Below, piece after piece: positions 37,031-48,188 of a stretch of DNA of 64,000 nt. The stretch is taken from assembly GCA_023105745.1 (NCBI GenBank), contig JALGQZ010000011.1, forward strand, positions 16,769,975 through 16,833,974, given 5' to 3'. The notes under the pieces were generated by a model. It did not search any database. It saw nothing but the letters and a program-made list of their open reading frames with translations, and was not told where the DNA came from. Each line of letters opens with the position of its first letter. The first letter of the stretch is position 1. The position numbers were made by a program, and so were the translations under genes. The DNA is from Austropuccinia psidii (taxonomy: Eukaryota > Basidiomycota > Pucciniomycetes > Pucciniales > Sphaerophragmiaceae).

Positions 37031-39055
37031 TGTAAGGTTTGACTATGAAACAATAAGTAAAAATTACTAATTTATTACTTATTGTACTCTGAATGTCCTT
37101 ATAAATTGAATAAATAAGATTAAAAATATAATAATAATAAATAAATATTATTATTATGGCGTAAAATAATTATATTATTAAATAGATATAATAATATAAT
37201 TTATATTATGAAAATATAATATAATAAACAAATATATTAATATAAAATAATTAATATATTAAAAAGCTCTTTATTATTGTTACCAACAAATAATAAAGGC
37301 GTAAAAAATTGTTTTTTATTAATAAAAAACAATTAATAACAATAGTATTACCAATATTAAAGTTATGAATTAATATAAATACTATTTATATTAATTAAAG
37401 AATTATTAAAAGAGTAATAATAGAGAAATTATTATAATAAGAGAAAATAACCTACTTTTAACACTTAATATAATAATTTTGAAGTATTTTACGCCAAAAA
37501 ATATAAATACAACCTTTTCAAATTGTATTTACAATAAAAATAAAGAAAATTACAAATTATTCTGGATTTTTACGTGGAAATGAGTTTTTAGAGAGAATTT
37601 TAACAAAAACAATTAAATAAATGATTTAATCACGTCAAAAGAGATGATTATAGCAAGGTGGTCTTTGGTCTTTAATAATATAACAGTTTTATATGTAAAG
37701 AATAAAGAAATTACCTTTGATTTAATTGATTTAATGTTTTTGATGCGTCTGAGGGGAAAACAGAGTAAAAAGAGCTCTATTTATAGTAAATACCTCCCTC
37801 CTAGAGTCCAACAAGCTTCTAGTAGACGTGTACTGATCATATCCACTGGAATTGATCAATATTTTAAGGTTTGAGGGTGATTACATCATGATCAAACCAT
37901 ATTACATCATTATTGCACCATTATTTAGAGTTATCACTATAACTCTAAGTGTGATGACATCAGAGGCTTGGCAGAACCCCAAATTTCGTGGATTTCATTA
38001 GTTTTAATCATAAACTAATAGTATTCACCAATTTTATCACTATTAAGACTGTTAAACTTAATTTAAGGTTACAGTATGTGATCATAACAGCTCAATTTAA
38101 GCTCAAACTTTGATCCTCAATACCTTTTAAGGTTTTCACGCTAAAGCAATTCAGAGAGTGAATTCTGATAGCCTGACATAACCCTATTATGCTGCCAAGA
38201 GCTTTTCATTACATCATCAAAACTCTAATTTTGATGATTTTTCTTGTAACTCATCTTTTCTGTCGAAATTCAATATTTTAAACTTCAAACCTTGATTTCA
38301 GGGGGTTATACCCTGAATTTAATAATAAAAATTACATCATTCTTCACGAATGAACTAGTAGAATCCAACTGTGTGCTTTTTTTTAAGTTTGGAGCACTTT
38401 CACAACAAAGTGGTCAACAGCTCTGTTGATTTTTATCAATATTTCATCATAGGTTTTAACCTTGTTTATAACTTGTAAAATAAAGTTCATATCTGTGTTC
38501 TTACAGTAATTACGTGGTGACTTTATTTTTGGTTCATCATTCTATCATGTATATTTTAGAAGATATTAGCTATGATCACTGAATATATGCGTTGACCAAA
38601 AAAGTGCATATATTCAGGATAATTCCTTAAGTATTGATTTTGGGAATTAGCTTATTAATTGTTTTATATGTGGATTTTTGTGGGGAATCCACTGGTACAA
38701 TTTATTTCACATGTTGTTTCATTAGTTTCTGAGATAAATAAAGTTTTATGGTTTTTATAAGGTATTATACCTTATAATTCCTTAAATATTGACTTTACAG
38801 ATATGCCATAAAAGTGGTATATGTGTGTTTTTCCATGGGGAATCCAATGGTATAATTTATTTCACATGTTCATTCATTGGTTTTTAAGTTAAACCAATTT
38901 TAATACCAATTTATGGTATTTTTTGTATATTTGGGTAAATATTTTTAGTGTATAATTATTTTAATTAATTTTAATATAATTATATTAAAGGTATAATTAT
39001 TATTAATCTTTTTTGTGACCTTATTGGATATGTGGTCATATCTCAAAGGCTCACA
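37031..39055 (-). repeat. Family 1 3' LTR (minus element)
   Basis: The 2025-bp LTR, read on the minus strand, runs from TGTGAGCCTTTGAGATATGA (39055) to CCTTACA (37031). It is nearly identical to 54181-56207. The TATA box (TATAAATA) is at 37778-37785. Confidence 0.93.
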
Positions 39056-39067
39056 TTCCCTACCACC
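39056..39067 (-). promoter_or_regulatory. Polypurine tract, minus element
   Basis: GGTGGTAGGGAA on the minus strand directly precedes the LTR start, as at 54169-54180 in the plus copy. Confidence 0.7.
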
Positions 39068-39176
39068 AAAAAAAAAAGATTGTACCACAATCTGATATAT
39101 GTGATTAGGGTATCATCCACTGTCCTACCTCTTCAATAGACTTTGTTAGTCTTGAAGCTCAATAATGCTTAACTTT

Positions 39177-41786
39177 TTATTTTTCAGGTTTTCTTTCATG
39201 TCTGAACCTTCTTAGTAACTTATCAGCATTTGTTATATCTTTCTCAAGTAGCCATTCATCTTCTTGAGTAGAATTTCTATACCTCACAAGGTATTCCCTT
39301 TCTTTTTTGTTTCTTGTCCTTCTTTCTTTAAGGACTTTTACTATTTTCTTTTCCTCTCCTTCTTCCAAGGGGGGAATTTCAAGTGGGGGTTTATTTCTTA
39401 GTGGAAATAACTCTTTGTCACTTGAACTGTAAGGTTTTATCAGACTTACAGGGAAAGTTGGGTGTTTGTTCATTAGTTCACCTGTGAGTTCTAATTGCAC
39501 AGCATTGGGTCCATGAAGTGCTTTTATCATAAATGGTCCTGCAAAGGAATCTTTCAATTTCTTTGGGCCTTTTATGTTATTGAAATTAAGGGTTGATACT
39601 AAAACCAAGTCCCCTATTTTGAAGTCAGGTGGCTTATGACTTTTATCCCATCTTTCTTTTGCATAATTAAAAGAATCTTGCATGCATCTGTTTGCATGGT
39701 GTCTTGCTTTGTCAAGCATTATCTTGAAACTGCTTGCTGTTGGATGTATATCCACTAAGTCCTTTTTGAGGGTATCATAAGGAAGTCTTGGATTCCAACC
39801 TTTCTCTAGCATTGCTGGTGTTTTGCCAGTAGAAGAATGGATTGATGTCTTATATGCCAGTTCAAGTGCTGGTATTAGTGTACACCAATCATGGGTAAAA
39901 CCATCAGAATCTTTGAATTCTAGCCCATAAGCACAGAATCTTCTGATCATATCCTCTAGGGTTTGTATCATTCTTTCTGCTAGACCATCAGTTTGAGGAT
40001 GATAAGCTGTTGAGAATGATAACTTTGTCCCAAACAAGTTATGGAGGTTTGTCCATAATGCTGAAGTGAACTTTGGGTCTCTGTCACTTATAATATTTTG
40101 GAATAAGCCTGTGTGGCTAATGACTTTATTCCATATCATTATGGCTGTATCCATAGCTGTGTCATCTTTATGACATGGTAAGAACATGGGAGTTTTACTG
40201 TACCTGTCAACTAACACTAGACATGCATTATAACTCCTGTCTCCTCCTGGAGGTAAGGCTGTTACCCAATCCATATGAACTATTTCCCATGGGGATTTTG
40301 GTTCTTGGATTTGGATCATCATTCCAAATTTCTTTCCTGTGGCTCTGTTGGCTTTTTGACATCTGTCACAGGTTTGGCAGTACTCTGCAACATCTTTCTT
40401 CCAATTTGGCCACCAAGAGCAGGTTTTCACCCTCTCTAGTGTCCTATCTTCTGAGAGATGTCCAGATGCAACACTATCATGACACTCATGTAAAATAGTG
40501 TTTATTAGTGTTCTATCTGTTAAGGCCATAACACATGTGTGTTTTGTTCTATGGTAAAGGATTCCATCAAGGAGGTGGAATCTTCCTTCATCATATGCCT
40601 TTTTCCATATTTCATCTAGTTTTGATGAAAGTGATGGATCTTTGCAGTCTTTCATTAGAAGTTGGCTTAAGATATGGCAATTTTTGTCTGTCTTATAGCT
40701 TTCTTTAACTTGGTTAAAGAATTCTGTGCCAATGTCTGTAACACATATTCCTTCTATATGGTGCTCTTCTTGTGGTACCCATGCTGGATTGTCAGGGGTA
40801 TTTGCTAGAGCCCATCTGCTAAGACCATCTGCATTTTTATGAATATTTCCAGATTTATGAACAATAGTCATATTTCCTCTATATTCTTGGATAGCAATTT
40901 GCCATCTCAGCATATGTCTATTTGGAGTCTTCATATTTAATAGTGATTTCACAGCATTACAGTCTGTGATTACATCAAATACTGTGCCATCCAAATAATA
41001 ATGCAGTTTTTCCAAAGCCCACACTAAGCATAAGCATTCCATTTGGCTTGCTCCATACCTTGCTTCTGTTGGCTTTATTTGCCTTGAAATGAAACAAATT
41101 GGTCCTTCCACTGGTTTATCATTGATAATTTGTGTTTGGTGAAGTGCAGCACCTAGTCCTTCTCCACAAGCATCAATATACAGTTTGAAAGGTAGTTTCC
41201 AATCTGGAATTAGAAGAAATGGGGCATTTGTTAAAGAATTTTTCAATTCTTCATATGCCTTGACTCTTTCTTCTGTCATCTCATAGACTGTTTGTTGGTC
41301 ACATAGCTTATACAAGGATTTAGCAATCTTTGCAAAGTCCTTTATATGCTGTCTATAGTAACCAGCAAATCCTAGAAATGATTGCATTTCTTTTTTGGTT
41401 TGAGGCATTGGCTTAAGTAGTACTGCTGCTACTTTATTTTTGTCTATGCCTAGACTAAGGCCAGATACTACATGTCCTAGGGCTTTTAATTCACTATATG
41501 CAAAATGACATTTCTTCAATGAAATTTTCATATTTACTTGAACTATTTTCTGTAGTACCCTTTCTAGTCTTGTCAGGTGATTTTCCCAAGTTTCTGAGCA
41601 AACTATGATATCATCAATGTAGATTATTAACCATCCTTCTGATAATTCTTCAGGAAATATGGTATTCATCATTCTTTGATAATGGGAAGGTGCATTTTTT
41701 ATCCCAAATGGCATTCTTAAGTATTCAAAAATTCCACAATGGACTATTATTCTTAGTAGTTTCTTGGCATTGTCTGTTAAGACATT
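39177..41786 (-). pseudogene. Minus element pol, part downstream of the nonsense codon
   Basis: Continuation of the same frame as 41787-44975 after one stop codon. It carries the rest of reverse transcriptase including [10 protein letters not shown], RNase H ([35 protein letters not shown]), the HHCC and D,D-35-E integrase, a GPY/F module and the C-terminal chromodomain, ending at 39177. The first ATG downstream of the stop opens 845 codons at 41714, but translation from there would begin inside RT. All catalytic residues are intact, so the only visible lesion is the stop. One could also call 39177-44975 a single gag-pol pseudogene. Confidence 0.9.
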
Positions 41787-44700
41787 TTAATGAAAACCCT
41801 TAAGAGCATCCATAGCTGTGATGAACTTAGCTTGTGACAATTGGGTCAATGTCTCATGGATTCTGGGTATTGGATATCTGTCTGGAATGGTATAGGTATT
41901 CAGGGCTCTGAAGTCTCCTACCATCCTTGATTTTCCATTATGCCAAGTTATAATGACAGGTGTAGTAACTTCTACTTGCTCATTATGTCCAACCTTTCTT
42001 AATACTCCAAGGTCCATTAATTCTTTAATGTGCACCTCTAAGGCTTCTCTAGCTCTTGGGCTGGCTGGATAAGCAGGTCTTCTTAATAAAGGTGGGTAAG
42101 GTTTTTCTACATTAAGAATTATATCCACTTCATGTCCAATTATGGCACCTAGTGGCTCTTTGTCAGTTGCAAAGGCATTTTTATACTTAAATAAGAGGTC
42201 AATCAATTTGTCTTTCATTTTTTCTGTTAATTCTTGATTGAATTCTGCCTCTTTGAGTTGTTCAGATATAAAAAGTTCTTTTTCTGGAATTTTTTCCTCA
42301 TTCTTAATAACTGTGATTTGTTTTTTGTTATTTAAGAATCCAAACTTTTGTCTTTTATTATCTTTTATGGTAAAATATCTATCTTTTTGGTTGGAGATAT
42401 CTATACCATAGATTGATAAGTAGTCATTCCCAAGTATGAAATGATTACTAGTACAGTTGTCCATTACTACAAACTCTACTTTAATTCTGACACATTGTGA
42501 GGGATGAGGAAAAATTAGTGTTAAGTCAATTATTCCAAGGGGCTTCATGCTCTCACTTGCACTACTAAATTTGACACCTTGTATTGGCATAAGATTTTCT
42601 TGCCAGTCTGGGACAATGGTTTTTAAATAACTTTTACCAACACAAGTGCAATATGCTCCTGTATCCAAGTTAATCTTTCCTTCTTGGTTATCAATTATAA
42701 CAATACTTATACTTGATTTTCCAGCTGTATATCCCATTCCTCTTGCAGGTTTGGTTCTATACATTTTGGCATCTTGTATGTTTGTCAGGTTTGTGTCAGA
42801 TGTTCCAACTTGTGGCAAGTTTGAGTTAACATCCAGTACTTCATAAATTATATCAATATTATTAATTTGTGCATTAATTATATTGATTTCATCACTTTCA
42901 GAGCTCTCTGACTCTTCTGTCTCTTTTTCAGAGTCAGATTCCTCTTCTTTGTCATTGTGGTTTTCTGTTTCCACAATTTCATTGATCTTTGCTTTTTTAA
43001 GGCAATTATTGGCTAAGTGTCCAATACCTCCACATTTATGGCATTTTCTTTGCTCATTATTGTTGGATGTATTGGGCTTAAAGGATTCTTTTGATTTATC
43101 TTTTTTGATAAATGGTTTATTTGGGCTTTTAATGTCCAATTTTTTCCAAGTCCTGCCAATTTTTGTCCTTGTCACTATATCTTCTAGTGCATTTATATAC
43201 TCTTCTGTAGAGCATGGTTCTATACACCTGCTTCTTAGGGCATGTTCTAGTTCCCCTCCACATTTTTTAAGTATTTTCATATGCACCATCTTCTGTGACA
43301 TTTCTGGGTACAGTGCATTAAGCCTTTCAACTTGTTTTAAGAACCAAGTTAAAGGTTTATCTTTCTCTGGGTCAAAGAAGGAGTTTTCAAATGCATTTTC
43401 TATCTTATACCTCCAGGCATCATTTGCCCACTTGGTGATTATTTCTTGTTTCCACCAAGACCAGGTATTTTTACCATTTGTTTGTCTTATGCCATAATAC
43501 CATCTTTTTGCAGATTTCTCAAACAATGAATGTAATCTTGCAGTGACTAATTCATCTGGTATGGCATAGTCTTCTTGTAACATGTCAATTGTTTTAATAA
43601 ATGACATGTGGTCATATTCACCTTCTCCTGTGAATGTTGGCCATTCCTTTAATTGAGGTGCTTCTTTCATTAAGACTTGGTTGTTGTCTTGATGACTCAA
43701 GTCTGTTATGAAAGGATTTGACAATTCCTCTTTTGTTTTAACAGGGCTTCTTATATGAGAAAATGGTGTTGATAACTTTGGCATATTTAAGTTAGCCTCA
43801 TTAATCTTATCCATTTTTTCTGTAATAAGCCTTATCTCACTTTGAATATCATCTTTCAGATGCATTCTTGCTTCATCACTTTTTTCCACATGGTCCAAAA
43901 GTAATTTTTGGTGTGATGAAGCCTTTTCTTCAAATTTTTCTACAGAAATACTTAATTTATTTAATTTTTCTGTAAGATTGTCAATACTTACATCATAATT
44001 GATTGTCAAAGTCTTGTCTTTGATATCTTTTATGTATTTATACAATTCTTGTTGTCCTTGTATTAATTTTTGAGTATTGTCAATTAAATTTTTTGGTTTA
44101 TTATTTTCAACAATAAACTTAATGTTGTCAATTTCTTTCTTGTTTTGCACAACAATTTTTGTTAAAGAAGATAAATTGTTATTTATTTCTTGTAGTGATA
44201 ATAAACTGTCTTTAATTTCTTTTAGAGGTAATATACTATTTTTAATTTCTGTTAAAGTATTTACAACATCTTTGGACAAGGTTATTTCTTTGGGAAATGA
44301 GGTTGTCTCATTCTTTGCTCTTCCTTGTCCTTGAATTCCATCAAGGTTCTGGCCATGTTGAAGACATTGTCCATGGCATCTTTTTGGATTCTTGGGATTC
44401 TGTAGCTTGGGGAATATGGTTTCCTCCAATGCTTTTTCTTGTTCTTCTTCCCTTCTTGGGGAAGTGGGTTGGCTTGAGGCTTGCTGGTAGAAGCTACTGG
44501 GGCTTCTTCCTTGGTTGCCTCCCTCTTTTTGGCATGATAATCCTTGATTTTTTTGATTTGAGGTTTGGATGACAGTGGATTCCATCCATTGGAGTATTTC
44601 ACTATCTCCTCCTCTTTGAGGAACTTTTTCAGGATGTGCCAGGAGTTCATCACTCCTTGGTGTATTTGAGGCAGCATTTCCCAGTCTTTGTCCTTGTATA

Positions 44701-44975
44701 CTGTGTAATACTGCTTGTACTGGCTCATGTAGATGTCTATCTGAGCCCTCTGAATGTGATTTGTACCTGTTTGAGTTACTCATACTTAGTTCCAATTCAG
44801 GCTCAGATATCATGGGCATTTCTGGGACTTGTTTTTGGGATAAGGCACTTCCTTGTGTGGATTCTGTTCCACTGGGGATATTGCCCTTTCTTTTCCCTTT
44901 TGAGGGATCAATTCTACTTCTGAGTCCAGCTCCATCTGATTGGATGGAGTATTGGGAACCTCTTCTGGTAGTCAT
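41787..44975 (-). CDS. Minus element gag-protease-RT N-terminus, ended by a nonsense codon
   Basis: 1062 codons collinear with residues 1-1062 of the plus-strand polyprotein, differing at about three residues (a G/R, an A/T and a K/G change). Contains the coiled-coil region, capsid domain, CCHC knuckle ([14 protein letters not shown]), DTG protease and the start of reverse transcriptase through DALKGFH. It ends at TAA 41787-41789 where the plus copy has CAA (51449-51451), a single C-to-T change in CpA context. A truncated Gag-protease product is possible. The same caveat about the real start applies as for the plus copy: the ATG at 44975 lies in a predicted intron (44965-45049). Confidence 0.85.
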   Translation of the reverse strand: MTTRRGSQYSIQSDGAGLRSRIDPSKGKRKGNIPSGTESTQGSALSQKQVPEMPMISEPELELSMSNSNRYKSHSEGSDRHLHEPVQAVLHSIQGQRLGNAASNTPRSDELLAHPEKVPQRGGDSEILQWMESTVIQTSNQKNQGLSCQKEGGNQGRSPSSFYQQASSQPTSPRREEEQEKALEETIFPKLQNPKNPKRCHGQCLQHGQNLDGIQGQGRAKNETTSFPKEITLSKDVVNTLTEIKNSILPLKEIKDSLLSLQEINNNLSSLTKIVVQNKKEIDNIKFIVENNKPKNLIDNTQKLIQGQQELYKYIKDIKDKTLTINYDVSIDNLTEKLNKLSISVEKFEEKASSHQKLLLDHVEKSDEARMHLKDDIQSEIRLITEKMDKINEANLNMPKLSTPFSHIRSPVKTKEELSNPFITDLSHQDNNQVLMKEAPQLKEWPTFTGEGEYDHMSFIKTIDMLQEDYAIPDELVTARLHSLFEKSAKRWYYGIRQTNGKNTWSWWKQEIITKWANDAWRYKIENAFENSFFDPEKDKPLTWFLKQVERLNALYPEMSQKMVHMKILKKCGGELEHALRSRCIEPCSTEEYINALEDIVTRTKIGRTWKKLDIKSPNKPFIKKDKSKESFKPNTSNNNEQRKCHKCGGIGHLANNCLKKAKINEIVETENHNDKEEESDSEKETEESESSESDEINIINAQINNIDIIYEVLDVNSNLPQVGTSDTNLTNIQDAKMYRTKPARGMGYTAGKSSISIVIIDNQEGKINLDTGAYCTCVGKSYLKTIVPDWQENLMPIQGVKFSSASESMKPLGIIDLTLIFPHPSQCVRIKVEFVVMDNCTSNHFILGNDYLSIYGIDISNQKDRYFTIKDNKRQKFGFLNNKKQITVIKNEEKIPEKELFISEQLKEAEFNQELTEKMKDKLIDLLFKYKNAFATDKEPLGAIIGHEVDIILNVEKPYPPLLRRPAYPASPRAREALEVHIKELMDLGVLRKVGHNEQVEVTTPVIITWHNGKSRMVGDFRALNTYTIPDRYPIPRIHETLTQLSQAKFITAMDALKGFH
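44282..44748 (-). CDS. Overlapping +1 frame of gag, minus element
   Basis: Mirror of 48489-48956: opens with the segment containing [11 protein letters not shown], holds the NGW motif and the lysine-rich stretch, and ends HFPKK-stop at 44282. The overlapping heptamers TTTCCCA and CCCAAAG are at 44288-44297 (minus strand). The protein is the same as in the plus copy, so both copies keep this frame open although it overlaps the long frame. Confidence 0.5.
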
Positions 44976-45199
44976 AATTAAAGAATAAGAAAAAATAAAA
45001 GTATTTTAGAATAAAATTCTTTTATGGCAATTTAAAAAGAGGTGCTCACCTTCAGAGTCTTGAATGGTGGGCCCTGGAAAGTCTAATTTCTTAGCTTTCT
45101 TTCTTTTGGTGATAACTGGTGTAGGAGAACTTTGACAAGTTTCTTCCACCAATCTCTCAACAGTAGCTTGGTTGTCTTCTGTTGGGTTATCTTCAAACA
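44965..45199 (-). other. Predicted gag exon 1 and intron 1, minus element
   Basis: On the minus strand an acceptor-like TTTTTTAG ends at 45200, exon 1 runs 45199-45050 (TGTTTGAAGATAACC onward), and a GTGAGC donor opens an 85-nt intron (45049-44965) ending ACCAG. The ATG of the long frame (44975-44973) is inside the intron, as in the plus copy. Confidence 0.5.
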
Positions 45200-45685
45200 C
45201 TAAAAAAGACAAATAAATATAAGTCTTTTTATAAGAAGTGTTATTTTTGGCAAGATATGGCAATTTTCCACGTAGAAATTGCTTTTATATCTTAAAAAAA
45301 ATGAAATAAATAAAGAAATGAATAAAAATGAATAAAAATAACTTTTTTTATTGGTTTTTAGTATTTTTTAATATTTTTTATGTTTATTTTTATTTTTTAA
45401 GAATAAAATAAAAAATGAATATGATTCTTATAAAATTAAATTATAATAAAAATTATTTTGAATTTATAAATTATCTTTTTTAATCACTAGAGTCACTCAA
45501 AGAAAGTTCTTGCAAGTCTAAGGATGTGAAAAACCACGTGTAAGACAGTACAATTGCTTTCCAAATGCCTCAATAGCTTTTAAAATCAATAAAATATAAA
45601 ATTATTATATAATTTTATGATTATAAATATAATTTATTATGGATAAACCCAAATAGAATCTTTTTTAAAGGTCTTTTAAGTAAAT

Positions 45686-45705
45686 ATCACGGCCAGGCCC
45701 CCAAA
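45686..45705 (-). promoter_or_regulatory. Primer-binding-site-like block, minus element
   Basis: Minus strand reads TTTGGGGGCCTGGCCGTGAT immediately after the LTR end at 45706, identical to 47532-47551. Confidence 0.6.
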
Positions 45706-46024
45706 TGTAAGGTTTGACTATGAAACAATAAGTAAAAATTACTAATTTATTACTTATTGTACTCTGAATGTCCTTATAAATTGAATAAATAAGATTAAAA
45801 ATATAATAATAATAAATAAATATTATTATTATGGCGTAAAATAATTATATTATTAAATAAATATAATAATATAATTTATATTATGAAAATATAATATAAT
45901 AAACAAATATATTAATATAAAATAATTAATATATTAAAAAGCTCTTTATTATTGTTACCAACAAATAATAAAGGCGTAAAAAATTGTTTTTTATTAATAA
46001 AAAACAATTAATAACAATAGTATT
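45706..46024 (-). repeat. 5' LTR remnant of minus element (last 319 bases)
   Basis: Matches the terminal part of the family 1 LTR in reverse, then stops at 46024. The next base begins a forward-oriented LTR fragment. The breakpoint lies 15 bases beyond a perfect 28-base palindrome (45982-46009). Confidence 0.9.
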
Positions 46025-46612
46025 TGAACCAAAAATAAAGTCACCACGTAATTACTGTAAGAACACAGATATGAACTTTATTTTACAAGTTATAAACAAG
46101 GTTAAAACCTATGATGAAATATTGATAAAAATCAACAGAGCTGTTGACCACTTTGTTGTGAAAGTGCTCCAAACTTAAAAAAAAGAACACAGTTGGATTC
46201 TACTAGTTCATTCGTGAAGAATGATGTAATTTTTATTATTAAATTCAGGGTATAACCCCCTGAAATCAAGGTTTGAAGTTTAAAATATTGAATTTCGACA
46301 GAAAAGATGAGTTACAAGAAAAATCATCAAAATTAGAGTTTTGATGATGTAATGAAAAGCTCTTGGCAGAATAATAAGGTTATGTCAGGCTATCAGAATT
46401 CACTCTCTGAATTGCTGTAGCGTGAAAACCTTAAAAGTTATTGAGGATCAAAGTTTGAGCTTAAATTGAGCTGTTATGATCACATACTGTAACCTTAAAT
46501 TAAGTTTAACAGTCTTAATAGTGATAAAATTGGTGAATACTATTAGTTTATGATTAAAACTAATAAAATCCACGAAATTTGGGGTTCTGCCAAGCCTCTG
46601 ATGTCATCACAC

Positions 46613-46636
46613 TTAGAGTTATAGTGATAACTCTAA
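46613..46636 (+). repeat. Perfect short hairpin in family 1 LTR, upstream of TATA
   Basis: TTAGAGTTAT and ATAACTCTAA form a 10-bp perfect stem around a 4-base loop, about 140 bases upstream of the TATA box. The hairpin recurs in the 3' LTR (near 55289) and, in reverse, in the minus LTR. It could be a protein site or simply a conserved palindrome. Confidence 0.5.
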
Positions 46637-46775
46637 ATAATGGTGCAATAATGATGTAATATGGTTTGATCATGATGTAATCACCCTCAAACCTTAAAAT
46701 ATTGATCAATTCCAGTGGATATGATCAGTACACGTCTACTAGAAGCTTGTTGGACTCTAGGAGGGAGGTATTTAC

Positions 46776-46783
46776 TATAAATA
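46776..46783 (+). promoter_or_regulatory. TATA box of family 1 LTR (plus element, 5')
   Basis: TATAAATA followed by GAGCTC and a pyrimidine-rich start region is present in every family 1 LTR seen (15560, 37778 on minus, 46776, 55452). A donor-like AAAG|GTAATT lies about 70 bases downstream. Confidence 0.65.
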
Positions 46784-46846
46784 GAGCTCTTTTTACTCTG
46801 TTTTCCCCTCAGACGCATCAAAAACATTAAATCAATTAAATCAAAG

Positions 46847-48038
46847 GTAATTTCTTTATTCTTTACATATAAAAACTGTTATATTATTAAAGACCAAAGA
46901 CCACCTTGCTATAATCATCTCTTTTGACGTGATTAAATCATTTATTTAATTGTTTTTGTTAAAATTCTCTCTAAAAACTCATTTCCACGTAAAAATCCAG
47001 AATAATTTGTAATTTTCTTTATTTTTATTGTAAATACAATTTGAAAAGGTTGTATTTATATTTTTTGGCGTAAAATACTTCAAAATTATTATATTAAGTG
47101 TTAAAAGTAGGTTATTTTCTCTTATTATAATAATTTCTCTATTATTACTCTTTTAATAATTCTTTAATTAATATAAATAGTATTTATATTAATTCATAAC
47201 TTTAAAATTGGTTATATTATTGTTATTAATTGTTTTTTATTAATAAAAAACAATTTTTTACGCCTTTATTATTTGTTGGTAACAATAATAAAGAGCTTTT
47301 TAATATATTAATTATTTTATATTAATATATTTGTTTATTATATTATATTTTCATAATATAAATTATATTATTATATTTATTTAATAATATAATTATTTTA
47401 CGCCATAATAATAATATTTATTTATTATTATTATATTTTTAATCTTATTTATTCAATTTATAAGGACATTCAGAGTACAATAAGTAATAAATTAGTAATT
47501 TTTACTTATTGTTTCATAGTCAAACCTTACATTTGGGGGCCTGGCCGTGATATTCACTTAAAAGACCTTTAAAAAAGATTCTATTTGGGTTTATCCATAA
47601 TAAATTATATTTATAATCATAAAATTATATAATAATTTTATATTTTATTGATTTTAAAAGCTATTGAATCATTTGGAAAGCAATTGTACTGTCTTACACG
47701 TGGTTTTTCACATCTTTAGACTTGCAAGAACTTTCTTTGAGTGACTCTAGTGATTAAAAAAGATAATTTATAAATTAAAAATAATTTTTATTATAATTTA
47801 ATTTTATAAGAATCATATTCATTTTTTATTTTATTCTTAAAAAATAAAAATAAACATAAAAAATATTAAAAAAATACTAAAAACCAATAAAAAAAGTTAT
47901 TTTTATTCATTTTTATTCATTTCTTTATTTATTTCATTTTTTTTAAGATATAAAAGCAATTTCTACGTGGAAAATTGCCATATCTTGCCAAAAATAACAC
48001 TTCTTATAAAAAGACTTATATTTATTTGTCTTTTTTAG
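46847..48038 (+). other. Candidate leader intron of plus element
   Basis: A donor-like GTAATT (46847) lies just past the predicted transcription start in the LTR, and an acceptor-like TTTTTTAG ends at 48038. Splicing would remove the rest of the LTR and the primer-binding block, leaving a short leader joined to exon 1. This would make a subgenomic mRNA distinct from the genomic RNA. The acceptor has counterparts in the other two families; the donor is my best guess only. Confidence 0.3.
47532..47551 (+). promoter_or_regulatory. Primer-binding-site-like block, plus element
   Basis: TTTGGGGGCCTGGCCGTGAT directly follows the LTR end CCTTACA. The same block follows the minus element's LTR, and its first ten bases follow both family 2 LTRs. 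Confidence 0.6.
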
Positions 48039-48188
48039 TGTTTGAAGATAACCCAACAGAAGACAACCAAGCTACTGTTGAGAGATTGGTGGAAGAAACT
48101 TGTCAAAGTTCTCCTACACCAGTTATCACCAAAAGAAAGAAAGCTAAGAAATTAGACTTTCCAGGGCCCACCATTCAAGACTCTGAAG
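48039..48188 (+). other. Predicted gag exon 1, plus element
   Basis: Follows TTTTTTAG and begins TGTTTGAAGATAACC. The open frame reads FEDNPTEDNQATVERLVEE and later ITKRKKAKKLDFPGP, ending DSE at the donor GTGAGC (48189). It has no ATG in any frame. The first two bases, TG, fall in codon positions 2 and 3, so a preceding exon ending in A would create the start codon by splicing. Family 2 (8753) and family 3 (63344, and 1685 on minus) exons begin with TG in the same phase. Confidence 0.5.

Larger units (their letters stand above)
37031..46024 (-). mobile_element. Family 1 element, minus strand, nearly intact
   Basis: 3' LTR 37031-39055, polypurine tract 39056-39067, internal region to 45705, and the remnant of the 5' LTR 45706-46024 (continued at 56208-56692). 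The internal region is 6650 bp against 6649 bp in the plus copy, and the proteins differ at only about six residues plus one nonsense codon. This makes it a recent insertion. It cannot make full pol because of the stop at 41787-41789. Confidence 0.9.
46025..47531 (+). repeat. Truncated 5' LTR of plus element
   Basis: Corresponds to LTR bases 520-2027 of 54181-56207 with only a handful of differences. The first 519 bases are missing, including one of four TGATGTAAT motif regions' upstream context but not the TATA box (46776-46783) or the following start region. The promoter core therefore survives. Confidence 0.9.

Noticed and set aside
37644..37874. 76-codon plus-strand frame in the minus element's LTR
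   Set aside because: Lies antisense to the LTR start region and promoter; chance frame.
42883..43497. 204-codon plus-strand frame opposite gag (also 49741-50355 on the minus strand)
   Set aside because: Antisense shadow of the gag-pol coding strand; serine/leucine-rich wording is what the complement of its codons gives.
45986..46012. CRISPR-like or prokaryotic terminator palindrome
   Set aside because: The context is a eukaryotic LTR retrotransposon; no spaced direct repeats and no prokaryotic genes are present.
46025..47531. Independent solo LTR at the centre of the composite
   Set aside because: It runs directly into a PBS block and an intact internal region and lacks its first 519 bases, so it is the truncated 5' LTR of the plus element.
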